From Sodiomyces alkalinus F11 (lineage: Eukaryota > Ascomycota > Sordariomycetes > Glomerellales > Plectosphaerellaceae), in NCBI RefSeq assembly GCF_003711515.1, contig NW_021167093.1, positions 756,940 to 820,939 on the forward strand: a stretch of DNA of 64,000 nt, read 5' to 3'. Positions within the stretch are counted from its first letter, which is position 1, and every line of letters starts with the position of its first letter. A program made the position numbers and the translations under genes. Below the pieces are notes generated by a model. That model was not told the DNA's origin. It saw only the letters and a list, made by a program, of their open reading frames with translations, and made no database searches. This document shows, piece by piece, positions 33,781-46,329 of the stretch.

Positions 33781-35588
33781 TGTGTGTCCGTGTTTATGTG
33801 TCTCTATTTAACGCCTTAGCAATCCCTAGTAAATAGTAGTACCGCGCTTCTACTAAAGTATCAGGTAGTGCAGGATCTCTGTATATATGCCCGGCTAATA
33901 TAGTACTAATAGCTGAACTCCAAGCCCGAAAGTCCACGAAATAACGACAGGTTTTATTCTATACTATTAAGATAGTGTATAAGAATAAATGGTTAACTAA
34001 TAATAGAATAAAACTAAAGAAACCTCGCGTCTCGTTATACGCCCTCTAGTCCCTTTATACTTCTATTCAAGCTCCTACCTCCCGGGTCTAAATCTTAGTC
34101 AGTGTCCCTTATAGGTCTAGTCCCTACTAGAGCGTGGGTACGCCTCTTCTTAAGTCTAATAGGTAAATTCTCTTTAGGAAGCCTATTATATTATTATGGG
34201 CGGCGAATACCGCCCTGGTCGTCAGGATCTCTATAAGGGTCTCCTGGAGGCTATATCGGCGGAGGTATTCTTTATCCTCTAAGTAGTGCTATAGCTAGGG
34301 TAGCTAGTTACGTGAGTCCCTAAACTTATACTAGTGCGTACAATACTCCCGCGTTTTTATATGCCCGTAGCTATAATCAGCTACGAAGTTATGGTAAGAG
34401 AATTATTTATAGTACTCTTAGAAATTTCTATACCTAGTATATACCTATAAGAGGCGTATTAGTATCTTATAGGGTAGCTTTAGCTTATCCCGCTTATACT
34501 AGCGAAATCCGAGTTTACCTTATATTATCGACTTATACCCGCGGGGACGGGCTTTAGCGTGCTATTTTCAAAGCCTAGACTTATAACGTTTAAGTATAGC
34601 TACCTTAACGCTAGCGTAGGTCGGGCTATTATTCTCTAGTAGTATCCCCTATATATCTTCTATAGTATAAACCTAATCAGCTGATTTATTACCCGGGATT
34701 CCTATATACCCTAGGCTCTAATATAGTTAGGCCAAGTTAATCGCCGCTAGGCGTTATCACTAGAGGAACTCCTATCTTAATAAATAGGGCGTTATTCTAG
34801 CTAGCCCCTATAATATAGCTTAGTTATCGATATAGATTATCGTCTTACTTATTCCGTGGAGTCGTAACGCTATAGTAAGACCTTTAGTAGTACCCGTTAC
34901 TTCCTAATTAAATACTACTATATTACGTAGGTGGACGCGACTAAAGGTAATGTCTCTCCCGCCGTGCTAGATAAAGAACGCCTTGGTTACGTTGTAGCCT
35001 TTTTAAGACTTATCGGAAAAGACTAGTATATAGTTAAACGAGAAGGAGTCTATCTAGTTATTAAACGCGGTGGTTATATTCTTTTTAGATAGTTTATCGA
35101 ATAGTACTTTATCGCGGTAAGATCTCCCGGTAAATTAGGGTCGGAATATCGGGTATTATAGTAGGTTAGTATATACTAGCTTTGTATTTCGTAGGATTCT
35201 TAACTATCTAATCAGGGCCTTAATTCGCCTTATATCCTCTCGGGTAATTAGCGTAACGGACTATACTATAAGGTAGTCTTTATTAAGGCTAGCGATACGA
35301 ATCACGTACCTTTATTATGGGTATTCGGTATAATCCTCCCCTGGGGGATACCGGATTCCCGGTATAGAGCTACTAAGAACCGTTTTCTAAGTTAGCAGGA
35401 TAGCTTATATTATAGCTTAGCCACGCGCGTTCTATAATCCTAGTCCCAGGGAGGTATCCGGAGGGTAACTAGTACCACTTCTTACTAATTATATTAGTAT
35501 AACCCTATATAAGAGCGGTCCGACGTTCCTACTATATCTCCGTAGCGTGTATAATAGGTAATAGTCCAACTATTATACTCCTTATACT
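33781..35588 (-). mobile_element. LINE-D fragment D1 (ORF2 3' half and 3' region)
   Basis: A second copy of the sequence at 42200-43275 (same orientation), extended leftwards by about 450 bp of 3' sequence absent from D2. The minus strand reads through an RNase H-like region about 34700-35000 and the upstream linker. The leftmost 300 bp (33781-34090) keep many CA and TG and may be the unmutated 3' UTR. It is cut on the right at the 5' end of LINE-A copy A4. Confidence 0.68.
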
Positions 35589-35736
35589 TATCCTTCTTAT
35601 AACTCACGGAGGGGGACCTACGTTTTCCACGTAAACGCCCTAAACTACTCGAAACATATGTTAATCGATAGCTCTTTTTAAGCTTTATACGCCTATCTAT
35701 AGCCCTGTATCGCGCAGGCGCTAATTTAGACGTATT

Positions 35737-37471
35737 ATAAGTGCGAAAAGGCCTGGAAATAGGCTTACGGCTCTCCCGCGTGCGGGGGAAACGTCTAACT
35801 TAGCCCGTGCGCCCACGCTGATAAAGCAGAAGGCCTAGCCGCGTAGAGCCGCACCCACGATCTCTACGTAGCTAAAGCGCCATAAAAAATAACGTACTTG
35901 CTATAACGCTAGCTATAATAACGCGTCTAACACCCCTAACGCCCTAAACGGCCCTAACGCCCCCGCCCCTAAGGCCCCTATAACTATAAAGGGCCTAGGG
36001 GAGGTAGATATAGGTAATATCTTTAATATAGAGGATTTAACCCTTGCTACGCCTATAAGTTCGAAAAGGCACCTTAGCCCTTCTATACTAACCCCTAGAC
36101 GGTTTTCTAGGACCCGAATCGAATTCCCCTCTAACTCGGAAGCCGAAGGCGTTTTCGAAACGCCCTCTAGGGCCCCCTGCTTCTAGGCCCCCCCTGCTTC
36201 TATGGACCCCCCTGCTAAAAAGCCGAGCCTTTTAGGCTCTAAATAGGCTAAAAAAGCAGCCGGAACAGCTAGAGCCTCGGAAGAACCCTTAGCTATGCCC
36301 TAGAAGGCGACTAGTTCGGCTAATAAGGTCTAGGCTAAGGAACTACTCTAACAGGCTCTTTAGCTGCTTTCACAGGCCTATACCCTTAACCCTGCCCGCT
36401 AGATTAAGGCCCTATCTGTAGGGCTTAAATCTACTATCGATGGAGTACTAGCCTCCTAGCCTCCTATACTCGAATAGAGAAGGTCAACGAGCTAGCTTAT
36501 ATAGTTAGTTCGTAGGCTTATAGAATAGCCTAAGCCCTATTATAGCGAGGCTTTAAAGGGGGAAACGCCGTACCCAGGCCCTTACCTAAGCCCCTATTAT
36601 AGGGGCTTTAGCACCTTTAGCTCCTACCCCTCCGGCATACTTTCTAACCGATTCTAAAAAGGTCCCTAAGGTTATTCTTTAACCTACGGTAAGGGCCCGG
36701 ATTCCCAGGGATAACTTTAATCCCCTCGAGCTCCGAAATAGGTTTAAGAAGGCCTTAAAAAGCCCTGTAGTCACGGCTGTTAGCTTATTAACTAACGGGA
36801 ACCTTATTTTAACCCCGGGGCCGAAATAAAGCGTTTAATAGCTCCTAGACTCGTAGAACCACTGGTTTAAAGAGCTAAGCCTGCCCCTTTAGCCCCCTTA
36901 GCCTATAGGCGACTGGTTTAAGCTTATTATTAAATAAGTTCCTTCTAGAGCCTGTAGGGGTGGCGATACCCCTATACCCGACCCTTCTGAGCCGCTATAA
37001 GAGGCCCTAAACCGAAGCCTATAACAGGGCCTAGGTTTATAGGACTTAGCCACTAAAATCGGCACCTTTTACCCTATTAGGGTAGTAGGGAAGCCTCGAT
37101 AGCTAGGGGCTCTAAACGCGTTCTACGGTATAGTGGTTATTTCTATGCCCGCTACTAAAGAATAGAAGTACTGCCTAAAACAGGGGCTCTATATAGCCGG
37201 CCAGCGGCTAAAGGTCTATAAGTTCAGGCCTATAACCCCTAGAACCTAGTGCACTAACTGCTGGAAATTCGGGTATACCCGAGGGACCTATAAAGGCCTA
37301 GTTTCCTGCCCTATCTATGCCGTTAAAGGCTATAGGGAGGAATACCACTACTATAACAAGTATAAAGAATACGGAGACTACGAGCATAAGACCTATAAGT
37401 GCTATACCTGCGACGGGGATCACCCCCCCTTTAGCAGGGACTACGAGGTCTTTTAAGCTATAAAACCCTGA
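35737..37471 (+). pseudogene. LINE-A ORF1 in A4, broken
   Basis: The start is ATA in place of ATG (35737-35739). The stop is TGA (37469-37471); A1 and A2 read TAA at this place. The CCHC knuckle near 37250-37300 reads CTNCWKFGYTRGTY, with His and the last Cys replaced by Tyr, both explainable by C-to-T or G-to-A change. Further Cys-rich spacing follows to 37410. The product is the same gag-like protein as in A2. Confidence 0.8.
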
Positions 37472-37476
37472 ATTAT

Positions 37477-40400
37477 ATAAATCAAGGGCCTTTTAGTTCG
37501 AAAGATATCCGGTTTATTTAATATAACGTCGATAAATAGGCTCCGGCGTAAAAGGCTATCCTAGAATAATAGGCTTTAGAGGCTTCGGCTAATATAGTCC
37601 TTATTCAGGAACTAGCCTGCGTCTTAATACGAGACGGGTGGTTTATCCGGAACCACCCTGCTTTCTATACTATCACACCTATATCCTAAAAACCCCAGTT
37701 TTTCCCTATCAAGCCTAGGGTCCTTACTTATATAAGAAAGGGCGCTAGTATCGATTTTTCACACCGCGAAGACCTTCTAGACGATATAAACGCATAGATT
37801 ATAGAGGTTTATTATCCATGGACCTTTTATATTCTGCACGTCTATAATTAGATAGAATAGGACCCCCGAAATAACAGGCCGAGGGCAGCCCCCTAGCCCT
37901 ACCCCTTCTACCTCTTCTACTTCCACCTCTTCGACTTCCACCCCCTCTTTTTCTTTCCCCTCCTTTTTAGGCCCTAAAAGCCGGCCCTGGATCGAGGATC
38001 GAGTACTACAAGGCCTATAGGTCCCTAAGCCTACCCTTATTATAGGGGACTTTAACAGAAACCACTAGCAGTAGAACGGAGCAGCTACTAACCAGGCTTC
38101 TATTAAGGCCCAGGCTCTAATAGACTAGTTAGATAGCCTCGGAGTTACCTATTTAGTGGATTCTAAAGAAGTTAACCTGAACGGGGGGACCTTTTTTAGG
38201 TCTAATCTTCGTTAAGAGTCGGTTATAGACCTAGCCTTTTACACGCCCGGGTTTGATTATCTCCGCTTCGATAAGTAGGAATATATCGAAAACACTACCT
38301 CTCTACACCGCGCTATCCTCCTTTTGGCTACTATTTTAGGTTCTAAATATCCTATAAATAGGTCTCTCCCGCCGGCTTATAACTATAAGCTAGCAGATTA
38401 GGACCTGTTTTCTAGTACCCTAAAGAGCCTAGAACCTAGCCTTAACCGGGACCTCTAATAGGCTATTAGCGCCTCGGACTAGGACTCTTTAGGTCGATGC
38501 CTTTCGGACATTATTACCCTAGCGCTTTAGGCTATAGTGCCTAAGTTAAGGGTAGTAGAGCGTTCGAAGCTATAGTGGACTAAAGAGCTAAATGCCCTAC
38601 GAAAATCAGCTAGTAGGGCTTTTAGGGTATTTAGAAAGACGTCTAAAAAGGGGGCCTTAGCTATCTAGCTAGCGTCTTTAGAAACCTCCTGGAAAGAAGC
38701 TCGGAACGCCTACTATAAGGCGGTAAAACCAGTAAAGAACGACTACTAGGAGGCCTTCCTAGCCCACGCCGAAGGCCCTGAAGTTTTTAAGGCCTATAAC
38801 TATACGAAGAGCGGCCTTAACGCGAAAATCCCACCGATTCTAACGCCTATAAAATAAAAGGCCTATGCCTTCGAAGATAAATGCAACGCCCTACTTTAGA
38901 CCCTTTTTCCAGCTCTAGCACCCTCCGCCACTAACGCCCCCGAAGCCCCTGTCTTTACAGGCCCCTCGGGGGGCCTAGGCCCCTCTAACCCCTCTAACGG
39001 CCCCTAGAGCCTGACTAGATCACGTAGTAAGGGCCTTAGAGGACCGTGAGAGTGGCCTAGCCTCCAGGCTATAGAACTATAACGAGCTATCTTTAGAGCC
39101 GCTAAAGGGAAAGCCCCTGGACCTAATAGGATAGGTTTAAAACCGATCTAACAGGCCTATAAAGCTATTCCCGGGTCCTTTTTACAGGGCTACTTAGCGC
39201 TCTTTTCCGCAGGGTATTACCCTACCTGCTAGAAAGAAGCCCTCGGGTTTATTCTGCCGAAGCCAGGGAAGAAAGACTATTTAGATCCTAAGTCTTATAG
39301 GATTATAGCGCTTCTAAACTGCTTAGGTAAAGTACATAAACGGGTTATGGCTGCTGGGCCCAGCTTTATAGCTAATACCCGCGACGGCCTTCTACAACCT
39401 AGTTAAAGAGGGTGTAGAAAATAACGCTCTATTATCGATATAGCCCTCCTCCTCCTCTACTATATCGAAAAATAGCGTAAATCACGCTACAATCCGGTGA
39501 TCTCCACGCTATTTTTAGATATTAAAGGTGCCTTCGATCACTCGCCCGTCCCCAGCTACTTAGGACCCTTTAAGACCTCTAACTATCTCCGAACCTAGTT
39601 AAATAGGTAGCCAATTTTATAGAAAATAGGCGTATAACTAGCCTCTAAGGGGTAGGTTTAGTAGCCTACCCCCCTAAATATAGGGGTTCTATAAGGCTCT
39701 CCGGTTTCCCCTATCCTATTTCTAATATATATTTAGAAGGTTATAGCGGGGCCGGATTTTCAGGGGCTTTAGCTATCCTATATCGACGATGTTCAGCTAT
39801 CTATAGCGTCTACGTCGACCAGGAAAAACTATAAAACCCTAGAAAAAGCCGTAGCCTCCCTTTTCGACGTAGTAAAAGTTAACTAAGTCCTTTTCGACCA
39901 CCGAAAAACAGAGCTTATTCACTTCCACCGAAGACGCTCTAAAGAAGACGCTCCGGTCACTATAGGGGTGCACCTAGTTAAACCCGCGCTAGGTGCTATT
40001 AGGTGGCTAGGGGTCTAGTTTAATCCTGAGCTATCCTTTAAACCCCACGTCGAAAAACGCCTAAACTTAGTATTAGGGGCCCTAAACAGGTTTTATAGGC
40101 TAGCTAGCTCGTAGAGGGGCCTTTCTTTTAAGGCCTTACGGTAGCTATATATAGCCTGTATAGCCTCTTTAGATGACTTTGGCTCGTAGCTCTAGTAGGA
40201 CCCTAAATCACCGAAGAAACACCTCGTAGACAGCCTAGAACGTCTATAATACGGCGCTCTAGTCAGGGCCCTAGGTGCTTTTAGGAGGGCCCCCTTACGG
40301 CCTTTAGAACTCGAAGCAGTAGTTCCCCCAGTAGCAGTTCGGTTAACTAGGTCTAATAGGCTATATGCCTTTAGGACCTTAAAATTCCTCCCGAATTACC

Positions 40401-41676
40401 CTATTAAACGCTAGCTCCTCGCTAGCGTTTAAAGGCAGCTAGGGGTTAAAAACTAAAACCTCGCCCTTCTTTAGAACCTATAGCCTACTATATAGCTATA
40501 TAGGCTAGGCCTAGAAACGGTGGCTTTAGTAGGTTAGTCTTAGGATATCGAGGGTCCGTCGGCTAGGTAGGAGGCCCCTTAGGCCTCGGAGCCTATAGCG
40601 GACTTAAGACCCTTTTTCCCCTTTAAAGACCGACCTATAATAGATACCGGCCCCGATATACCCGATCAGAAAACAGCCCACCTTAAATAAAGCCCTCACT
40701 AAAATTCAATAAGGCCTAGGGGAATAGGCTACGATTTTCTACACCGACGGCTCCCTAGGCCACCCTACTAGGCCCCCTATAGGACCCTCGCAGGCTATAG
40801 CCGCTATAATATAGTGGACTAATACTAGAAGGCCCTGTAAAGCTATAGGCTTTAACCTAGGGGCCGCTGCCGAAGTCGCGGACGCTGAATTATACGCTAT
40901 TATTCAGGCCCTCTACGCTACCCTAAAGCAGTCGCCTAGGCCCCTAGAATACTATATTTTTAGGGATTCACAGGCGGCTATTCAGAAGCTTTAGCGCTCC
41001 TTATAGTAGGCTATAGAAGCTAAAGACCTTATCTTACGCCTTAAACAACTAGGCACTTCGGTCTCTATATAGTAATGCCCCTCGCACGTAGGGATAGAAG
41101 GGAACGAACTAGCGGATAAGGTGGCTAAAAGGGCGTTAAACCCCGAAAAAGCTACTAAATCCGTTAGCTTAGTTACCCTTAGCCACCTAAACGCCGGGTG
41201 AATAAAGCTCTTATTTATAACTAGAAAACCCTGTGGAACGAGGAAGAAGAGGCGGAGAAAAGGGGTAAATCGGTGCGCTTAGGCCGCCTTTATAGGCGCC
41301 TAGTCCGCGATAACCTCCGTTTCTCCCGAAAACCACTACTAACTTAGGGCCCTAGGTGGGTAAAGTCGGCTTTCACGCAGTTAAAACCGGCTTCGAATAC
41401 CTTAAAACCCACTAAAAAAGAGCCTAAAACTACGATAACGACCGCTATTCCTATCCCGGCTCCCCTATACAGGATACAGTATACCTTATTCTTTCTTACC
41501 CTTTTTATAAAGACGAACGAAGAGCCCTACGGGAAGCCCTAGCAGGCCTACCGCTATCTCTACCGCTGTTATTCGGTACTAAAAGAGGAATACAGGCCTT
41601 ATAGGTTTATCTTTTAGCTACTAAAATAGCTTCGGCAGAGTGGTACAGGGCGCAAACCTCGGATTCTGCGGTCTAG
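37477..41676 (+). pseudogene. LINE-A ORF2 in A4 (endonuclease, reverse transcriptase, RNase H), broken
   Basis: Begins at ATA (37477), 5 nt after the ORF1 stop. Endonuclease about 37500-38330 (IGDFN near 38042), RT about 39060-39950 with the palm site near 39780 reading YIDD, RNase H about 40735-41130 with a complete TDGS, ADAELYA and RDSQAA series and a SHVGIEGNELAD block, then a C-terminal knuckle. It ends at the TAG at 41674-41676. Of the copies here this has the best preserved RNase H region and is the best template for defining the family. Confidence 0.86.
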
Positions 41677-41876
41677 TTATTTTACTTTGGTTTTTTCTTT
41701 ACCTATTAGGTCTATAAGGCAGATTATTACGGAGGATTTCCTTTGTTTATCACCACTACGCTTTATTTTACTATACCTAGCTTCTAACAGCCTTTAGCCC
41801 TTAGGGCGATAGGCGCCGCGCTATAGCTTTAGGGCTGCATGCGCGTAATGAATCAAAAAAAAAAAAAAAAAAAAAA

Positions 41877-42190
41877 CCCTAAAGACATCGATATTACCCG
41901 CTAGACCGAAATAGTGTACCCGCGGTAGCCGTAAATCTTCCCCTAGATTATTATATTATAAGACTAAGACCGACCCCTTTAAAGGGGTAGAGGACGCCCC
42001 CCGAAAAGGACTAAAGGCTAGGAGGGCTCCCTGATACTAAGCCCGATGAGCGCCTGTATAGTCCCCCGCGGGACTAGTAAGGTACCGGAGTAGGAACCCT
42101 AGAGCTAGACCCCCGTTATATACCGGGTACGTTATCTTAACCCCCCCCTCCCTTTAACTAATAAGTATCTATATCCTTTTATAGAATATA
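41877..42190 (+). mobile_element. LINE-B fragment B2 (ORF1 end and ORF2 start)
   Basis: About 310 bp matching B1 at 7540-7865, including a shorter C run (eight C at 42141-42148) at the ORF1/ORF2 boundary. It starts directly after the A tail of A4 and stops abruptly at 42190, where LINE-D begins in the other orientation. Confidence 0.8.
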
Positions 42191-44848
42191 GTCCGTAATA
42201 TAGTCTTCGTGATAAAATCGCTTATAGTATTTATTAAAATCTCTATACCTAGTGCGTGCTTATAGGAGGCGTATTAGTGTCCTGCGTGGTAGACGGAGCT
42301 CCTCGGGCTCCTTCTTACTAAAGCCTAGTTTCTTCTATAATGCTATTAAGTACCCGTAAGGACGGTTCTTAGTATACTATTTTTGAAGCCTAGTTCTATA
42401 GTGTTCTATAGCCTATATCTTAATATTAGCCTAGGTTAGCCTCTTATTTTCTAGTAGTATCCCCTATATATCTTCTATATTATATAGTTTATCCGCTCTC
42501 TTATTACCTAGGATCCCTATATATCCCGGTACCTAGTATAGGTAGGCCTTATTAACAGAGATAAGGCGTTATTACTGGAGATATTCGTGTCTTAATAATA
42601 GCGGGGTAGTCCTGGCGAGTCCTTATAAGATAACTTAATCATCGACATAGTATATTATATCGCCCGTTCCGGGCAGACGTAGCGCCGCCGCTTAGCCTTT
42701 AATAGCTCTTATTACCTCCTTATTAAATACCTCCGCGTTATATAGGTAGCCGCGGCTAAAGGTGATTTCTCTGCTATTAGGCTATATACAGAAGGCCTAG
42801 GTTATATTTAGGCTTTTTTTTAACCTATCCGAATATACTAGGTAGGGTATAGTCGTTAGTAAGGAGTTTAACTATATCTTAAACGCGGTAGCCGTCGTAT
42901 CCTTAGGTCTATTATCGAACGGTTTCCCCTCTAACCTTCCGGTAAATCGGGGTCGTATTAGGGGGTACCGGAGTTAATTCGTGTATACTAGTTCTTAGTC
43001 CGAAGGATCCTTAATCTCTGAATAAGCGCTTTAGTTTTCCGAATATCGCCGCATATAATTAGAGTAACGGTCTATACTACCGGGTAGTCCTTATCTAAAT
43101 CTATAATCCGCGTAGTATATCGCTAGCGGAGGTATGCGGGTTATAGTCCGTAGTCTAAGGAGGTAACCGGATAGCGAATAGCACTACGTCTTACTAATTA
43201 TATTACTACGACCCTATACTAAGGCTATACGCCCTTCCTACTAGATTTCCGTAGTATAGTATATAAGTATTAGGATACACGCTAGTACGGCTCTTCGGAG
43301 TAAGGCGGGGTTCGGGCTATATAAGGTATTAGCGAGTTCTCGAATATAGTTAGTAATATTAAGGCCCTTCTTTACCTATATCTCTTTATAGGTATTAGAC
43401 TTAAGTTTTCCGATCTTTCTATATACCAGGCTATCTTATCGGGGTAGGGTGGAAAGGGCCTTAGTAATCTATAGTATAGGCTATTATAACCTCGTAGTTA
43501 AATCAGGGAACCGATATTATAGGGAACTAGGGGATCTTCTAGCGTAGAAAGAGCTAGGCCTTAACTTTATCAAAATCCAGCTCTATGCCGTTTTCTATAT
43601 ACTACTAGAGCTTTTACTCTAGTATTTTGGTCGCGAGCTTTACCGCTTTTTCGAGGTCCGTATAAGTAATAATAATATAGGAGTCGTCCGCGTAGCCGAA
43701 ACGGTTACCCTTATTAGATAATCGGTATATATCTACGATACTAAGGGTATACCTAATCGGGGAGGCTAGTAGGCCCTATAAAGGTCCTATAGGGTTTAGC
43801 GGGGTATACTTATAAGGATAGGAAGCCCCGAAAATTATATAAGCGCTTCTCTATAAGGCGAAACTCTCCTAGAACTTTACCGTGGCTAGGTCCTATCCTT
43901 ATTTTCGAAGCCTGTATATAAACTATCTATATAGAATAAAATCGAATGCTCCTTTTATATTATTAGTTATAGTAATAACCTGCTTCCCTTATACTAGCTA
44001 TAACTTAACCTTATATATAAGGTTCGCCGCGAGGTCGATTATCGACCTTCCTAGCAGGGCTTTAATATACTATAGGTATGGTATACCGGCGACTATAGCC
44101 TTATAAGCTGTCCTCCTTACTATAATACGTTCTAGGCCTTTACCTAGCACGCTAAGTAATTAGATCGGCCTATAACTAGCCACGGTTCCGGTATCTTCTC
44201 CTAGTTTAGTAATTATTATTATATCCCCTTATCGGAAAGGCCGCGGGTGCTGTCCTATAAGCCTATAAGCCTGGAAGAGTTCCGTTACTTTATCTTCGAC
44301 CTTTAACTATACTAATTATAGGAGCGGTATACTAAGATTATCCCTGTTAGGGGCTATTATGTTAACATCGATCGGGTAGTATCTTACCTTATCCCTTAGG
44401 ATAGGTAAGTTTATCGGTATATATTGGCTAGGGGATCTACTAGGTGGTTTTAGGGGTCCTTTATATCCGGTATATTCGGCTTCCTCGCGAGCTTTATCTT
44501 CTATAATAGCTCTTCCAGTTAGGTATCCTTAAAATAACCTAGACCGTTATAGAATATCAGGGGCGTTAAGAGTCTATTACCAAGCTTATACTAACCTATA
44601 ATCTTATAAAACTCTTCGGCGTTCTTTACCTCTCCGATCCTCTTATTCTAGTAATCCCTGCTACCCCGTTATATAGTCTTACAAAAGACATCGCGTGCCT
44701 CGGTATCGTCAAGGTCTTAAAATCTACGGCGAATAGCTTTACTATAGGCCTATCTATATTCGTCGTTCTACTACGGCTTGCTATTACTAGCTCGCCCCTA
44801 GTATTCTATCCTAAACCGGCGAAGGGGCTTAATACTATATCGAGTAGC
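42191..44848 (-). mobile_element. LINE-D fragment D2 (RT and RNase H part of ORF2)
   Basis: Minus-strand ORF2 remnant of a fourth LINE family. From the right: the pre-RT linker about 44450-44848, RT about 44400-43500 with a preserved FGYADDSYI palm motif at about 43670-43700, then an RNase H-like region around 42720 (YNAEVFNK box). The endonuclease, ORF1 and 3' tail are absent. Stops are RIP-type. The kept YADD and a GAFDF block near 43940 make the RT assignment firm. Confidence 0.82.
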
Positions 44849-44897
44849 TTTTTTGTTTTTTCTTAATACGTGTATATAGCCCTAAAGCTATAGCACG
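44849..44897 (-). mobile_element. LINE-A 3'-end scrap A5
   Basis: T-rich tract then bases matching the 3' end of A1 (1160-1205): aatacgtgtatatagcc and ctaaagctatagc. It is a very short 5'-truncated or deleted LINE-A copy in minus orientation. Confidence 0.75.
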
Positions 44898-44987
44898 AAT
44901 CTAATAAGGAGACTAAGCCTATAACGAGTATCTAGTTACTTATATAACCTATATATAAAAGTAAAGAATAGGCGAGCCAGTGCTATT

Positions 44988-45181
44988 TATCAGAATGTAA
45001 ATAAGGTACGCGGAATTATATATGTATTTATCTAAGTGAATTTTATAATACTTTATAGAGATGTCTAACTATAAGGAAAAAGCAGGGGAATTGACTATGG
45101 ATATATAGGATCGAGGTACTCCACACGTCTAACACAATATAGTTTGTTATACCTCGATAAGGTGGTTGTGGGTATCTAACA
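44988..45181 (-). repeat. Copia LTR of the truncated minus-strand copy
   Basis: 194 bp, homologous to the 192-bp LTRs at 57098 and 63041. In element sense it starts TGTTAGATACC, with its TG terminus intact. The other terminus reads CTGATA, where CTGACA is expected. Confidence 0.82.
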
Positions 45182-46325
45182 CACGCCCCTAGAACTGCAG
45201 GATTAATCCTGACTATTCTGCTTAATTTAAAGCCGTAAATCTAGGGTAAAATAGGCCTAGATATTAATTAACAGCGTTAAGGTTTTAAGCCAAAAAGCAG
45301 TTAAAAAGTGTTAAAAACAGTAGGCTAAATAATAGTCTAAAGAGTATAAAAACACTTAAAATAGCGATCTAATTAACCGTTTTCCTTTAATTAAAACGTA
45401 ATAGAAGGACGTTATCCCTATTAATTACTTTACTCCTATTTAGCCAGGGCCTCTATACTAAGTAGATATATAAACTCCCTGTGTGTTTACGGTAGGAGTA
45501 CCTTTATAAGGCTATCGCTAACTATACTATTAGTAGGGATCTAATTAATCACGATAGTCCCCTTTTATCGGATCTAAAGGGCGTAGATATCGAGATACTT
45601 TAATTTCAAGCTAACCTATAGCTTAGGGGATTCTAGTAACTACTTAGTTTATTAATTATCGTAGTATACTATTAATAGTTCCTCCTTAAAGGTTAATATT
45701 AGGTCCTTTATTAAACGTCTTATCACGATATACTACCTAGTAATAGTAGAAAGCGCTATAAGCTCGGCTTTACTATTAAAGGTCACGACGCTTATTTACT
45801 TATTAGCCTTTTAGTCTATAGGACCCCTGAATAGGAGGGTTATATAACCTTACGAGCTATACCTAGTCTTACGATCGTCCGCGAAGGTAGCGTCGGAGGC
45901 ATAGAAGAGTATAGGCTTTTAGTAGTCTTTACGTAGTCCGAAGTAGAGGTATTAGGTCTTTATCGAGCCGAGATACTTTAGGCACTTATCGGCAGCTTCG
46001 TGATACTATTTTAAAGGGTTAGTGCTGAATTCGGTAAGCCTTGAAGCGGTTTTAAAAATATAAGGCCGGGTCTAATAGGCAGCGTAGTTAATAGAACCGA
46101 CCTTCCGAAGATATAGATAGATTAATTCTTCGGAGGCTTATTAGTTAGTAAGTTAGAGAATATCAGGATAAGGAAAAGGGCTTTTAATTCTATAACCTCT
46201 ATAATCCACCTATAACGACTTTATCTTATCGGTGATATAGTTATTAAGCGATAACTATAGCTTACGTTATCAATAATCGCGTCCTACACGCATTCTAAGA
46301 AACCACTTAATTAGTCCTAAATCCC
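44988..46325 (-). mobile_element. Ty1/Copia fragment (3' LTR and end of pol)
   Basis: Minus-strand relative of the complete Copia at 57098-63232. It has an LTR at 44988-45181, the adjacent 3' leader with the same palindromic word attaatcctgcagtt, and the pol end: RNase H with the STKAELIAL-type block near 45740-45790, and part of RT to about 46325. It is cut there at a junction with LINE-B copy B3. The 5' LTR, gag, protease and integrase are missing. Confidence 0.85.
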
Positions 46326-46329
46326 TAAT

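Larger units (their letters stand above)
35589..41876 (+). mobile_element. LINE-A copy A4, full-length non-LTR retrotransposon
   Basis: A 6.29-kb element from the shared 5' word tatccttcttataactc to a 22-nt A tail (41855-41876). It holds 5' UTR, ORF1, ORF2 and 3' UTR in the same order as A1 and A2. No target duplication is found: the left flank is LINE-D, the right flank is LINE-B ORF1. This points to a rearrangement after insertion. Damage is RIP-like but the TGA stop of ORF1 is kept. Confidence 0.9.

Noticed and set aside
43882..44106. 74-codon plus-strand frame
   Set aside because: Antisense to the LINE-D RT.
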